A stretch of 64,000 nucleotides of DNA, from positions 80,043,895-80,107,894 of the forward strand of contig CM056995.1 in NCBI GenBank assembly GCA_029891345.1. Direction: 5' to 3'. This stretch comes from Dryococelus australis. Taxonomy: Eukaryota > Arthropoda > Insecta > Phasmatodea > Phasmatidae. Both the position numbers and the translations under genes were made by a program. This document shows positions 44,376-55,050 of the stretch, in pieces (positions within the stretch are counted from its first letter, which is position 1; each line of letters begins with the position of its first letter). The notes beneath the pieces were generated by a model, which made no database searches, was not told where the DNA came from, and saw nothing but the letters and a program-made list of their open reading frames with translations.

Positions 44376-47300
44376 GTTATGGTTGGAAATTAGCATAGTG
44401 CGGAGGCAGTTTCTGAATACACCAGCCACAGCGGCAGTTTGCCATTACCGGTGAGCGAGAACGAATATTTGCCACTCATGAAAATAAACTCGGATTTATT
44501 CTCATGTCTCGTGTCATTTGTAATGAATACAACAAATGTCTGGCAGTTTAAGGATAGTATTGCTACTTTATTAGAATATATTTACTGAGTAGAGATTTCG
44601 ATGAAAGGATTTTTTTTATACGCTTTAATTCTGTGCAATTGATTTTGGTAAATTTTGTAATTTATAAAATATTGTTTAGTGGTAAGATTTTTCATATTAG
44701 TTGATGTAATGATTTGATTAGAATCGAATGCTTACAAATATTTTATTTTGAGCATGCTTTTTGTGACACAAGAAATTAACATTCTGACTGACTTTTGGTG
44801 ACAGTCGCGTGGTTCTAGTTGTGTTCTACAGCCATCAGAATATAATATGCAGCCAAATTGATCATTCAGCCAACCACCACAACTAGAAGCAGTTGGTAAC
44901 GTCACAAAGGCAAAAGCAACGGCGTGATAAGGGCAATATTGATAAGCATGTCAGGCACTATATTGCCTCTGCGAGAACGTTACTCATCAGGCGTACAAAC
45001 TTTACGTAGGATTGCATTAAATTATTTATTGGATTTTATACAGTAATCACACAATTTTATTGGTTGAAAATTTGTTGCAAAGTCTCGCAAAGTCTTCCGC
45101 GTGAGTTCCGCAGATGTATTAGTATATTTTAAATTTTATCACTTTAAAATTGCGTTTTTTTTTTCGTATGATGAGAAGCTTTAGAATTTTTTTAAATGCA
45201 GATAACGTATTGAAATCATATTAGCGTACATTTATAAATGTCACAGTGCGTAACTAACGCAATTGTTTCGTATCTGTTCCAAATTGGATTCATGTCTTCT
45301 AAATAAGTATTTTCTCAGGCATATCTTTGCTATCGCATTATATAATTCAGAACAATCGTCACCGATTACCTTGCTTGTGTAACTGCAGTTTTATTGTCAT
45401 GATGTTAAATGCTGCAAGCCTGCTTTGCAATGTATTATTAACATGTAGCGGTTGTTTTCTTGGAAACGGAGAGATTTTGAAGTGTTGCAACAAGGCAGCC
45501 ATGTTGTACATTTGGGCATGGTGATAAATAATCTGTCTTGAAAATTCGCTAAATGCTCAAGGAAAAAACACATAATGCTAAACGATAATTGCAACCCCTA
45601 AGTATTTTTTTTTTTTTTTTTTTACTAATAGAGTGTTATTTACACATTCAGTTTCAGAGGTTCTGTGATACACTGTCCACATTCGTTTTCTTCCATCCCT
45701 AGTAGTTTCTAATCGTTTTAATTAAAAGTTTTTTATTTTCCCATTTTCAGAGGTGCATAACAGCCTTGATAATCACGTTATGTCATACGTCGTACATATC
45801 TTTTCTACCTCGTTTTTTCATAAAGATTCACTTTCATAACAAGTCTAAGGAAACACTGAAAATGACTACCGTAATCAAACCACCTAATCTTTTTCGCAGT
45901 TATTAGTCATCGTTTTCAAAATAAGGAATAAGATAATCTTAGGTACACTGAGTTATTAAGCACAAGCAAATATTTAAAAGTTAGAGACTGTGTGGGAAAA
46001 AAATATTTCAAGGCATAAACAGGCCGACTGATGTAACAGCTGGAATATTATAAACTATTTATCTTACAGTCATAACGATACTGCTGGAATGTAATTGTTT
46101 ATTATATGTAAAATATAAATAAATGAAATGAAAGTTGTGTTTCAACGTGATAAGTTTATCATCTACTTATTAAAAAATTATAAATGTAAAAAAAAACTGA
46201 AAAAATTTTAATTGGCTATTTTAGGAAAGAATATGAGGCACGGGACCAGAAGAGAAGCATAAACTCAGGCACTGATTAATAAAAGTGCCAGTGTAAACTT
46301 ATATTCGAGCTGTTTCCCTTCTGAACAACATTCAAGTTATAGTGCTTCGTCTTGTCTCATAATAGCTTCATAGTGTAGCGCTACGTGGCTTGTGGTTAGA
46401 TTACCTGGTACGTAAACGACTTGAATGAATGTTAACAGCTTTTACAAGCACGCGCACTATTTCATTCCAAATTTATTCTTGTTTTGAAACGGAGTGTTTG
46501 AGATACATACAAGATGTACGCGGTAAAACTTTTTTTTGTCTTCTGCAGCTAGGTGCAAACTCGTGAAGGTTTACCAACTTGTTGTTACGCCATGTTGTTT
46601 TTTTTATTTGCGTGACTTGTTTTATTATATTTATGGAACTGAAATGGATACACATTTGGTTCAGAAACAAGTAAATGTGCATTATTTAAGCTAATGTAGG
46701 CATATGTGTTGTCTTCTCGACAATGCACACTCGCACATTTCTGTTATAGTAAAAGTTATTTCATTGTTCGACATTTTAAATGCATCGCCTGGCACATAAT
46801 TATATCGACAACCATTCTTCAAGAGATTTCATATTTATAATGCACCGTAGTGAATTCAGAGGTTGGATATTGTACTGAAAATAAAAATGAAGATATATTA
46901 AATGTTTTTCAAGTAATTACAGGTCAAGGTTAACCATCTTAGTTTAATGTAACCAACTTCGTTTGATGTTTTTCCTTTTACAAATACAAACATGTTAGCA
47001 CGGTTACTTTTGTAAACGCTATTCCCTTTCTTGTACAAATTTACTTTAACGCTTGAAAAATAAAGAAACATTTAAGAGTATAGCTGGTAGTTTCATGATG
47101 TTATGTAACATGCTTCTTTTTAAAGCTGCCTTGTTGGCCAAATACAACGGCGAAAACAACATGCATCAAAAACGATCAGTTATTATCAAGTTAGTTCAAA
47201 CTATTCATAATTTCTCTAAACATATAATTTTAATGATGTGAAAGGGGACACTTTTTCTCAAGATTTTCCTAAACAGGAGCTTAGAGAGTTATATCTCTCC

Positions 47301-47479
47301 ACGATACGTGTCTTCGCGGTGTATTCATCACAAAACTCGAATAATATCGCTAATTTACCGCGGATACGTTATGTTGCACAGAAACACTAACCAACTACTA
47401 CAAGTGAGATACCATCTTCAAGAAAAGTTTCCAAAGGCTGGCAGAACTTTATTCGTTATTTAGATGTTGCAAGTGAGAC
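44376..47479. other. About 3.1 kb, AT-rich, nothing recognised
   Basis: Mostly AT-rich sequence with short chance frames and a T tract at 45606-45622. No repeat shared with the rest of the window was found. From about 47260 it may already belong to the decayed mariner-like element. Confidence 0.3.
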
Positions 47480-48236
47480 ATGGAGTCGCATGGTGAAGAG
47501 ACGTCATGTATATTGTGGTCCCACGTAAAGTACACGACAGTGAAACGTGACTTTCGCAAAGAGTTCCAGGTTAACGCACCTTCTCGCTCCTCTATAAGGA
47601 AGTGGTGCAACACATTTAATAGACCTGGACGTCTACGTTTCCAAACGACCGGGTACAACAACGTCAGAGAATACTATTAGGAGCCTAGAAAAGTAGTTTC
47701 TTCTCTCTTCTCAGTCCACGCGAACATCTATAAGACGTGCAATCTGGGAGCCAGGAGTGTCACAAGCAGGTGTTTTACGTTTTGTAAGAAAATGTGTACG
47801 TCTGAAATCATACAGATTTCAAAGGCAGAAGACCACAAACCTGATGGAATATCATTCTGTTGTAAGATACTGTCTAACACAGATAAATAACTTCACGCCT
47901 AAGTCAGTGTTAGCTGAATAAAAACCGAGTTTGTTTAGTAAAGTCAAGCGACAACAAGTAACGAACAACCAAGTTACGTCGTTGAAATGATGCGTAGTGA
48001 TCCTAAGTTTGTGCTTTGTGGACTTAACTTCTCAGAAAGGTAATGTTTGTTTAATTTGTACGGCGTTCACAACATCTGCAGTATAACTCACTAAGCTTCA
48101 CGGTCCACCAACGCCGCAATCATAAGATGATTCTTTCAATTAATAATACCGTTTTTTCGACAAGATGATGCTACAGCCAATTGGGATTTGATTACGTCAA
48201 ATTATCTAAATGGCAGAATATCAGGGAAAGAGAGAG

Positions 48237-48292
<56 letters not shown>

Positions 48293-48330
48293 ACGAGATT
48301 GGCCCAGTAAGTGGCTTGCACATTTGTGGT
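47480..48330 (+). pseudogene. Mariner-like transposase fossil
   Basis: Three plus-strand segments in different frames follow the order of a mariner-type transposase. 47480-47680 matches the N-terminal helix-turn-helix (ILWS..KYTTVKRDFRKEF, then APSRSSIRKW). 47709-47922 matches the second DNA-binding helix (STRTSIRRAIWEPGVSQAGV, then VLRFVRKCVRLKSYRFQ). 48149-48228 has FFRQDDATANWD, the counterpart of the FQQDGAPPH block with the second catalytic Asp, followed by NYLNGRISG. Stops, frameshifts and a GA microsatellite (48229-48289) break it. It is dead. The family assignment is from memory of insect mariner and DUF4817-type sequences. Confidence 0.65.
48229..48289. repeat. (GA)n microsatellite
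   Basis: About 30 GA units with one GC interruption. Frames crossing it encode Arg-Glu or Ser-Leu runs and are artefacts. Confidence 0.95.
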
Positions 48331-48525
48331 CGCGCTATTATGACCGCAATGTAAGACGACGAAGAAGAGTTGAGTTGCAAACATATATTTGCAAATTTGC
48401 AGCACCGCATATCACGTGCATCAATTTATTTTGAGAACGCGAAATTTTGATTTGTCCTAGTAACAGTCGCGAAAACTGTTTTTCGATCGTTATAAGCTAA
48501 CATATAGTACATATGTGTATTTGTA

Positions 48526-48762
48526 TAGGCTGTTCACGGTAAAGTGAGCACTTTTTAAGGCCCTTCTAAATTTTTCCTTTCATCCAATTTCCATCTTCCT
48601 GCTGCTTTTTAATATAAACATTGCAATGTGACCAATAAACACAGTGTATACTTTTTACCACCCTCAAAACTTAATGCCTCAGGCAGTTATAAGATATATT
48701 TATTACTGGTTAATGCCTGTTGGGAGGGCCTAAAAAGTGTTCACTTTAATGTGAACAGTCTA
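48526..48762. mobile_element. Short element with Fam1-type ends (copy B)
   Basis: Starts TAGGCTGTTCACGGTAAAGT after TA and ends CACTTTAATGTGAACAGTCTA before TA. The 237-bp length and an interior unlike Fam1 resemble copy A at 17066-17277. Confidence 0.8.
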
Positions 48763-49582
48763 TACATATGTATGCTGTATATTTGCCACGAAAAGAGAAA
48801 GCCTCATATATTTCAGCCTTTTTACATTAAATTATAGACAAAGAAATAATACCATTTGTATTAAAAAAATTTTACATTTTTAAATGGAAATTTTATTGCT
48901 TATTAAGTGACTATACGGTTTTGCGTCGACTGTAAAACCAACGATATTACTAATTATGAATTTTATGTCGTGGAGATGTTAAATACATATAATCCAAAAA
49001 TTGATGTCAAAAAGCCATAATAAACCAGCTAGACTCACCCCATGAGTTTTTCTAATGTGTATTTTTAGGGGGGGGGGGGAAATGTTTTATCACCACCGTC
49101 GCCCATCATCCCCTTGTGAAGGAAATGGTAACTTACCTTATTGTCGAGAAACTAGCAATTATATTAGTACACCTACTATAATGCTGAAGGTTGCAGTTTC
49201 GATCCCAACATGAGACAACATAAGTAAAGCAGAAGTAAAATATAACTATTTTTTTTCTGACAAAATTTTTCTCTCCGCTGCCAAAGATGGGCATGTGTAC
49301 GTCAAAATAAGTTTTTATCATATTATAAAGAATAATACATGTGAATATAAATTAAATAATTGCGGCTAGGTGTTTTTAAATATTAATTGTTAATAATTGA
49401 AAAGAATGAACATTGATTTGATTATATTCCTGAAGATTGATTAATAATTTGCTGAATGTGCTGAAGAAGAAAACGTCTTTAATAAAAAAATGTGAAGATG
49501 AGAATTGCGACATAATGATTTTTAATGAAATGGTATAAACGGCTCCCAACGTGATAGTTGTACGTTTGTGATTTGTATTAAA
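48763..49582. other. AT-rich, nothing recognised
   Basis: AT-rich sequence with a G run near 49069. No shared repeats or plausible frames. Confidence 0.3.
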
Positions 49583-49631
49583 TCTAAAGCTCTTCCCACC
49601 AAGGCAAACCGGGTTCGACTCCCGACGGAGT

Positions 49632-49892
49632 GAGCGAGTGAGTGAAGAGGTTTGAAGCGGTTCTTAATAGAGAGTTCTTGAGAGCCGATTGGGGCGAAGC
49701 GAGAAGGGTATGAAGCAGCGACGGAATGCAAGGGCGGAGGGAAAACGGGAGATCCCCGTGAAAACCCGCTGATCAACGGCATCGTCCGGCACGATTCCCA
49801 CTTGCAAAAATCCGGGAGTGGCCCGCCGAGAGTCGAACCAGGCCCGTCTTGGGAAGCGAGTAGCTAGTCTACCCACTACACCACCGTAACCC
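49632..49892 (-). repeat. SINE S1 inserted into another S1
   Basis: A reverse full-length S1 of 261 bp, tail GAGCGAGTGAGTGAAGAGGT at the left and head at the right. A 16-bp target duplication with two differences flanks it: CGACTCCCGACGGAGT (49616-49631) and CGATTCCCGGCGGAGT (49893-49908). Duplications of this length are typical of LINE-mediated insertion. Confidence 0.88.
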
Positions 49893-50060
49893 CGATTCCC
49901 GGCGGAGTTACCCGGATTTTCGCAGGTGGGAATCGTGACAAGCGATGCCGCTGGTCGGCGGGTTTTCTGGGGGATCTCCAATTTCTCCCGCCCTTGCATT
50001 CCGACGCTGTTCCGTACTCAGCTCGCTTCGCCGTCATAGGCTCTTAGACCGCGTTGTTAA

Positions 50061-50399
50061 GGCCAATGGTGCACGAAAGCACTATATTTAGCCGATTTTA
50101 ATTATAATGTGTTTTTTTTCAGAGTGTTTATCGAAATTTTGGCACAAGACGTAAATATTAATTTTTAACAACTTCTTGCATTGTTTAATAAACACTACCT
50201 TTATTATTCTGGGAGCACTGATGGAAGATGAGAAATAAGATATTCTTTCTTATCAGTGCTCCGATAGTAGTAATGGTGTAAGACGATGTTCGAACTTATT
50301 CTTTATGTCTTGTCGTACCTAAATTTTTTTTGAAATTCTCTGAAGAACAACTTTTGACTAAAAATGAGGTAAATACACGGCTTTCGTGCACCATGCCCC
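50061..50399. mobile_element. 339-bp inverted-repeat element at a TTAA-like site
   Basis: A perfect 15-bp inverted repeat ATGGTGCACGAAAGC lies at 50066-50080 and, complemented, 50380-50394, with outer bases GGCCA and GGGGC. The left flank is TTAA (50057-50060) and the right flank GTAA (50400-50403), probably a mutated TTAA. It interrupts the host S1 exactly. Inside, GGAGCACTGAT (50212-50222) pairs with 50252-50262 as a hairpin. It looks like a third TTAA-type MITE family. Confidence 0.78.
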
Positions 50400-50436
50400 G
50401 TAAGAGCCGCCCAAATCTCTTCTCTATTCACTCTCA

Positions 50437-50891
50437 TCTTGAACGACACCGCATGTTTCGCAACCGAGAGGTTGACTTGATCTCTCGACTGTAACGGAAC
50501 TCGGAATCATGTAAACGGCGATTGTTGTTACTGAAATAGCCCTGCTGCCGCGTAACGCAGGCTGTGATCATCCGCGGCCCCGATAGAACCGGTCAGCTCC
50601 TCAAGTTTGTGGCCTATGACCTTCACTGCGACGGGAGCTGTCTTCCAGTCGGCAGTTACTACACCCCAGCTCAGTTACGGTATTTCTTTTATTTCTATTT
50701 TTTTTCCACGTGTTCATTTTTAACTCCCTTCGCAACATGCCGGAAGTTTAGACGGGGACGGCTCACAAAACAAACTAAAACATACTGTAAACCGGAGGCC
50801 ACAGAGACGAACACGCATATGTGTCTTCCACTAGCGGAGGTCACAGTGATGAGATAAGAACTGCGAGTATTTGAATGCGTCCATATATATA

Positions 50892-50965
<74 letters not shown>

Positions 50966-51129
50966 GTCGCTATTTTTTGTGGTCTCTACAGATGAAAATA
51001 TTGACAAATGACTTAACCGACAGAACAGCTCAGTAAAATGACGTGAACTAGGTATCTTACAAATCTTCGTTAAGTATTTGTAATGTGGCATAACGTCAGT
51101 GACGTTACTGCGGCTCCAATGTTCACCTA
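50437..51129. other. No gene; long (AT)n microsatellite
   Basis: Contains a 97-codon plus frame (50564-50857) with no recognisable motif and an alternating AT tract of about 75 bases at 50884-50960. Confidence 0.4.
50884..50960. repeat. (AT)n microsatellite
   Basis: Alternating AT with one small interruption near 50893. Confidence 0.95.
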
Positions 51130-51558
51130 AACGGTGTTAACGATAAAGTGGGCATTTTCGAAACCAACCTTAGAAAAAAGTCACTGCCCTTGCCTGCATT
51201 TATTACAACAGGCGCACTGAGTGACATACGCCCAGTAAAGTTGGTAATGATGGATGGAAAATAGTTCCATATCTTAATGTCGAATTAAAAGAGTTAGGTA
51301 ACCATTTGTGATAACTTAAATTATTTATTTCGCTTTGTGTTTTTTTTTTATGTATCGAAGGGTAAAAAGAGCAGATTTCTAAAAATATTAATATTTACTT
51401 TTCTAATAATTTCACAGTTTCACTTGACTGACGCACGAATAAAATGATGAGGACCATGGCAGTGTTAATTTTACATAAAGCGGAAGAATACACAACGTGC
51501 ACACAAGTAGATCTTAACCAGGGCTTTCAAAAGTGCTCATTTTACCGTGAACAGCCTA
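51130..51558 (-). mobile_element. Fam1 transposon copy 13
   Basis: Starts AACGGTGTTAACGATAAAGT after TA, ends TCATTTTACCGTGAACAGCCTA before TA; complete reverse copy of about 429 bp. Confidence 0.88.
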
Positions 51559-52314
51559 TAAGAAGGTTGTTCGTGCATAGGCGCCAACTGCGGGGGTGAT
51601 TTGCATATTGAGCACTCCCAAAGATGTTCAAGCCATTTAAGACCTTAATGCTACGTCGTTAGTTCGGTTTTGGATACAGGACTGCGCTGCAAGCAGTGTT
51701 GTCTAGCGTAGTAACAGGCAGGTGCTGTCAGCCACCTTAATATTGGCATTAAGCCACGTCACTCTTTATTGATTAAAGCGCTTGAAAAAGTTCACGTTTT
51801 TTATCCTCCCCCCTCACATTTTTTGAGCATGAGTGCCATCAATATTTTTTTGCACTCCGTACTCCTGTGTACGTGTCATGTTGCTCCATCATGTAAAAAC
51901 GCACGTGAGCTGCGAACCATAATTTGGGTAAACACGACCTTTGTATACGTAGGCAAGGGTAGTTGGAATCCATTTTCAACTTTGGCTGTACCGAGGAATA
52001 ACGCCGAGTACGAGTGGAGTGAGGTTAAATACTGCAGTTCTTTCCTCCACAGTTGTAACAGGATTAAATACACTCGCGGCAAAATATAAACGTGTATTAC
52101 GTGTAATGTGCGATGTATAACAAATATGTTAACAATGTAAAATAATAACGAGAATAACTATCGTCATTACAGACATCATTAAAAAGTCACAAAGCTGATC
52201 TAAATATGGTTATAGGCCTAAATTGTGAACACTCGTGCGAAATGGTTTTTGAAATACGACAAAATTCTTTAACAGCTGAAAACAGTAAACAACGCATTAG
52301 ACATTTGAAACGTA
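51559..52314. other. No recognisable gene
   Basis: A plus frame of 106 codons (51769-52089) and an overlapping minus frame show no recognisable motif. No shared repeats. Confidence 0.25.
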
Positions 52315-52317
52315 TAA

Positions 52318-52916
52318 GGGCCCTCACACAATTGAAAACTTTAACATTTGACTTTGCGTTTTAACTTTACTTTTACTTTCCGACATGTTGTATCTTATGG
52401 AGCTTGACACAATGTAACTGTCAAAGGTAAAGTCATGCACTCTTGACTTTACGATTTCGAAAAGTTGAAATTTAAAGTCAAAGCCAAGCAGTCATTTTGT
52501 CGAGAATCTAACAGATGTTATGTGGAAAGTGCGTTATTTTGTTGTAGGGCGATTTTAATTTCAGTATATTAAACAAAGCTCGTCGTAAATTAAATAAGTG
52601 GCAAACAAATATAATGTGTAGAGTAAGTATATAAGTTTACATAATTTAATAAAATGAACAAATGAGTTTTCTGTTTTGAAATAAACCTTTAATGTAAATT
52701 TTAGGGTTTTTTTTTTTTTTTTTTTTTTTTTTTAAGGTACGTAAAATTAATTCCTGGATAATATATTACATAACAAGATACACATTTTTACGAAGCTCGC
52801 AGAACCGATGTTCAATTGTCTGAACTCTGACTTGACAACTGTATTGTGTTGGTGGTTTCGTCAGAGGAAAGGAAACGTAAAGTCAAATGCTAAAGTTTGC
52901 TATTGTATAAGAAACT
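52318..52916. mobile_element. Candidate 599-bp inverted-repeat element with TAA flanks
   Basis: The left end GGGCCCTCACACAATTGAAA then ACTTTAACATTTGACTTTGC pairs with the complement of the right end (ACAATAGCAAACTTTAGCAT, TTGACTTTACGTTT) over about 40 bp with mismatches. TAA lies at 52315-52317 and 52917-52919. GGGCC ends with a TAA-type duplication suggest PIF/Harbinger, but the outermost bases of the right end have decayed. A T tract of about 30 bases lies at 52704-52733. Confidence 0.6.
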
Positions 52917-52924
52917 TAAGTCGC

Positions 52925-53030
52925 GCGGAAGCGTTTGTGTTTACATGTAGCGGAAGGATACGTAATCGGTAGCCAAAAGTAGAACTTTAGCAGGACTTCA
53001 GGAAAATGTGAAGTAACCGTGAATGGCCTG
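52925..53030 (+). mobile_element. Fam2 right-end fragment
   Basis: AGTAGAACTTTAGCAGGACT and AAATGTGAAGTAACCGTGAA, ending GGCCTG before TA, match the right 100 bases of a forward Fam2. The rest is absent. Confidence 0.75.
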
Positions 53031-53292
53031 TAGATCAGTGATCGAACACGGCGGGCGTGTGAGCTCGAGACACGTGAGTGAAGTGAAGTGGCGGTTTGTT
53101 CGAGGCGGGACAGAATGAACTGTTGTGGCCTGGGGAAGGGAACATCCCGCTGTGTGGTCGAGTGAATGCGTGTGTTGGTCTTCCGGTCAGGTCGGCAGGT
53201 AGCGGGTAAGAGGGCGTGGCCAGGCGCGGCTGCAGCTTCCGGGTAAGGGAATTGGATCACTCCAGCTACTTGGCGCAGTTACCGCTTACCTA

Positions 53293-54487
53293 CTGCAGTC
53301 GATCCACGGTTACTCACAACTTTTCTGAAGCCCTGCTAAAGTTCTACTTCCGAAATATACCTTCGCCTCATGCAAACAAAGCTTAACCGAGTGAAGGTCA
53401 CGTCTACTACAGGTTGGGAAGATCAATATTAAAAGCTAGACAAAGAAGAAATTTTCGCCACTAGGTAAGCGCTAGTGTCGGAAAGGTATAATGGCTGTTC
53501 ACGATGAAGTGACACCTTTTGAAATCAAGCTTCTTAGAAAAAGTTACTGCCCAGGCCTGCACATATTTTAACGGGCGCACTGAGTGACATCCGCCGAGTA
53601 AAGTTGGTAATGACGGATGAAAAATAGTTCCATATCTTAACGTCGAATAAATAGTGATAGGTAATCATTTGTGATAGCTTAAATTATTTATTTCCTTTTC
53701 CATTTTTTTAAAATCCATCTAGCCTAAAAATGACCAGATTTGTAACATATTTACTTTTCTAATAATTCCACAGTTTCTCCTACCCGACGCTTGAATAAAG
53801 TGATGAGGCTCATGACAATGTTATTTTTACATAAAGCGGAGGAATACACGCCATGTATGCAAGTAGATATTATGTAGGGCTTTTAAAAGTGCTCATTTTA
53901 CAGTGAACAGCCTGTACCAGATTTTCTCTATTTTTACGTTAAAGAACAGGACAATTTCAATAGTCATGAATAAAATATAATTAATTAGAATCTTTCTCTT
54001 TCTTATTCATGTAGCTTAAAATTTCTATCAAAAGTTAATTTAATTTTGTAAACTGCTACCATCTAGCGGAGGAAATTTCCCTGTGCCAAACTCTCCCAGA
54101 AGAAATCTCGTTTTGTCCCTAACCTTACTTGAACAAACCTTAACAAAGTCTAGAAAATTACACCAAAGAGACAACGCACCACATTCGTGCGCACTAAGCA
54201 TAATAATATCTTGCATAAGAAGTATTTCTTACTAGGCATTACCAACAAACAGTGAGAAACTACTTTCTCACTGTTTTTATTAATACAAAATATAAATAAA
54301 ATATTATAAGTTATGTATGAAATGCACGTAAAAGTTCAATTTAAATAAAAATAATACACTTTTATGTCAATACAAGTATAGAACGCTTGTGATGCATGGC
54401 TTAAGAAACATCCAAACACGTCATACATGGGGGAATTTTTCAGAGGTTTTGTTTGTTTTAAAGTGTGAAGAAACCACGAACGTTTGA
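53293..54487 (-). mobile_element. Fam2 transposon copy split by about 740 bp
   Basis: 53293-53392 carries the left end (GTCGATCCACGGTTACTCAC ... ACAAAGCTTAAC). 54121-54487 carries the remainder from GAACAAACCTTAACAAAGTC to GAAGAAACCACGAACG. The two pieces overlap by about 12 bases ((A/C)AAA(G/C)CTTAAC), which may be a target duplication. The intervening DNA includes Fam1 copy 14. Confidence 0.7.
53491..53914 (-). mobile_element. Fam1 transposon copy 14
   Basis: Starts ATGGCTGTTCACGATGAAGT after TA, ends TCATTTTACAGTGAACAGCCTG before TA. It lies inside the DNA that splits the Fam2 copy at 53293-54487. Confidence 0.87.
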
Positions 54488-54556
54488 CTGGCGTTTACGG
54501 CATCACCTCGAAAGTTTGCGGTTCGCAGACGAAATATTATTTCCAGAAAAAACAGT

Positions 54557-55050
54557 TAAGGGGTCCGTCTGACTGGCACTCTAACTTCGTTACAGTGTGT
54601 TCAAAATTCTGTTTTTTTTTTTTTTTACAAAACTATTACAGGTGCGTCCAATGTGCTAGTCTACGAAAGAACACATCACACTTCAGACCACGGCAATAGA
54701 ACACAGGTCTGGACACTCGCCTATCAAACAATGTTGGCGAATTGACCCCCTTATTGACTGATTTAGTTCATGCAGTAGCCGCAGAGCGCTGCAAGCAAAC
54801 TAGTGTTGTTAGCGGTGCTGGTATAGGGAGTACACCATAGAGATATGAACGTCAGTTTCCCATTTTAAGAAAAAATTGCAATTCCTCCCCATGTAAACAG
54901 CACTACCTCGGTAGCAGCGCTTTGTGGCTGGGTTCATAAACGAAATGGGTCAATAAGGGCATCAATATTTCAAGTTAGTGTCTGGACCTGTCTTCTACGG
55001 CCGTGCTTCAGATTATGCCTGTCGGTTACTTCCAAGATGTCACACACATT
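54557..55050 (+). repeat. Repeat beginning TTAAGGGG, related to 63268-63420
   Basis: TTAAGGGGTCCGTCTGACTG opens a segment that aligns with 63268 onward: GGCACTCTAACTTCGTTACA, GTGCGTCCAAT, CTACGAAAGAACACATCACA and, after the nested element, TATGCCTGTCGGTTACTTCC. Its start resembles the TTAA element end at 26740-26803 (GGGGCCGTCTAGCTGG), so it may be another TTAA-type element. Its right boundary is not clear. Confidence 0.5.
54689..55005. mobile_element. 317-bp inverted-repeat element with 8-bp duplication (hAT-like)
   Basis: The ends CACGGCAATAGAACACAGGT and, complemented, CACGGCCGTAGAAGACAGGT continue to GACACT, a 29-bp inverted repeat with five mismatches. CTTCAGAC (54681-54688) and CTTCAGAT (55006-55013) form an 8-bp target duplication with one difference. 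Eight-base duplications are typical of hAT elements. A second inverted pair lies further in (CCCCTTATTGA and TCAATAAGGG). No coding capacity. Confidence 0.8.

Larger units (their letters stand above)
49583..50436 (+). repeat. SINE S1 (host copy) carrying two nested insertions
   Basis: Three separated pieces read in order as one forward S1. 49583-49631 has the head end and B-box GGGTTCGACTCCCG. 49909-50060 has the body from TACCCGGATTTTCGCAGGTG to GCTCTTAGACCGCGTTGTTAA. 50400-50436 has the tail TAAGAGCCGCCCAAATCTCT. It is the oldest layer of this nest. Confidence 0.85.

Noticed and set aside
48192..48434. Arg-Glu and Ser-Leu rich frames of 67-74 codons
   Set aside because: They are translations of the (GA)n microsatellite within a mariner-like fossil.
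51721..51755. GCCACCTTAA near 51735 as another TTAA element end
   Set aside because: The similarity to the GGTGGCCGC end is only a few bases and no partner end was found.
52704..52733. Poly-T tract as the reversed poly(A) tail of a retrogene
   Set aside because: No coding similarity lies to its right on the minus strand, and it sits inside a candidate DNA element; similar T tracts occur at 12560 and 45606 without context.
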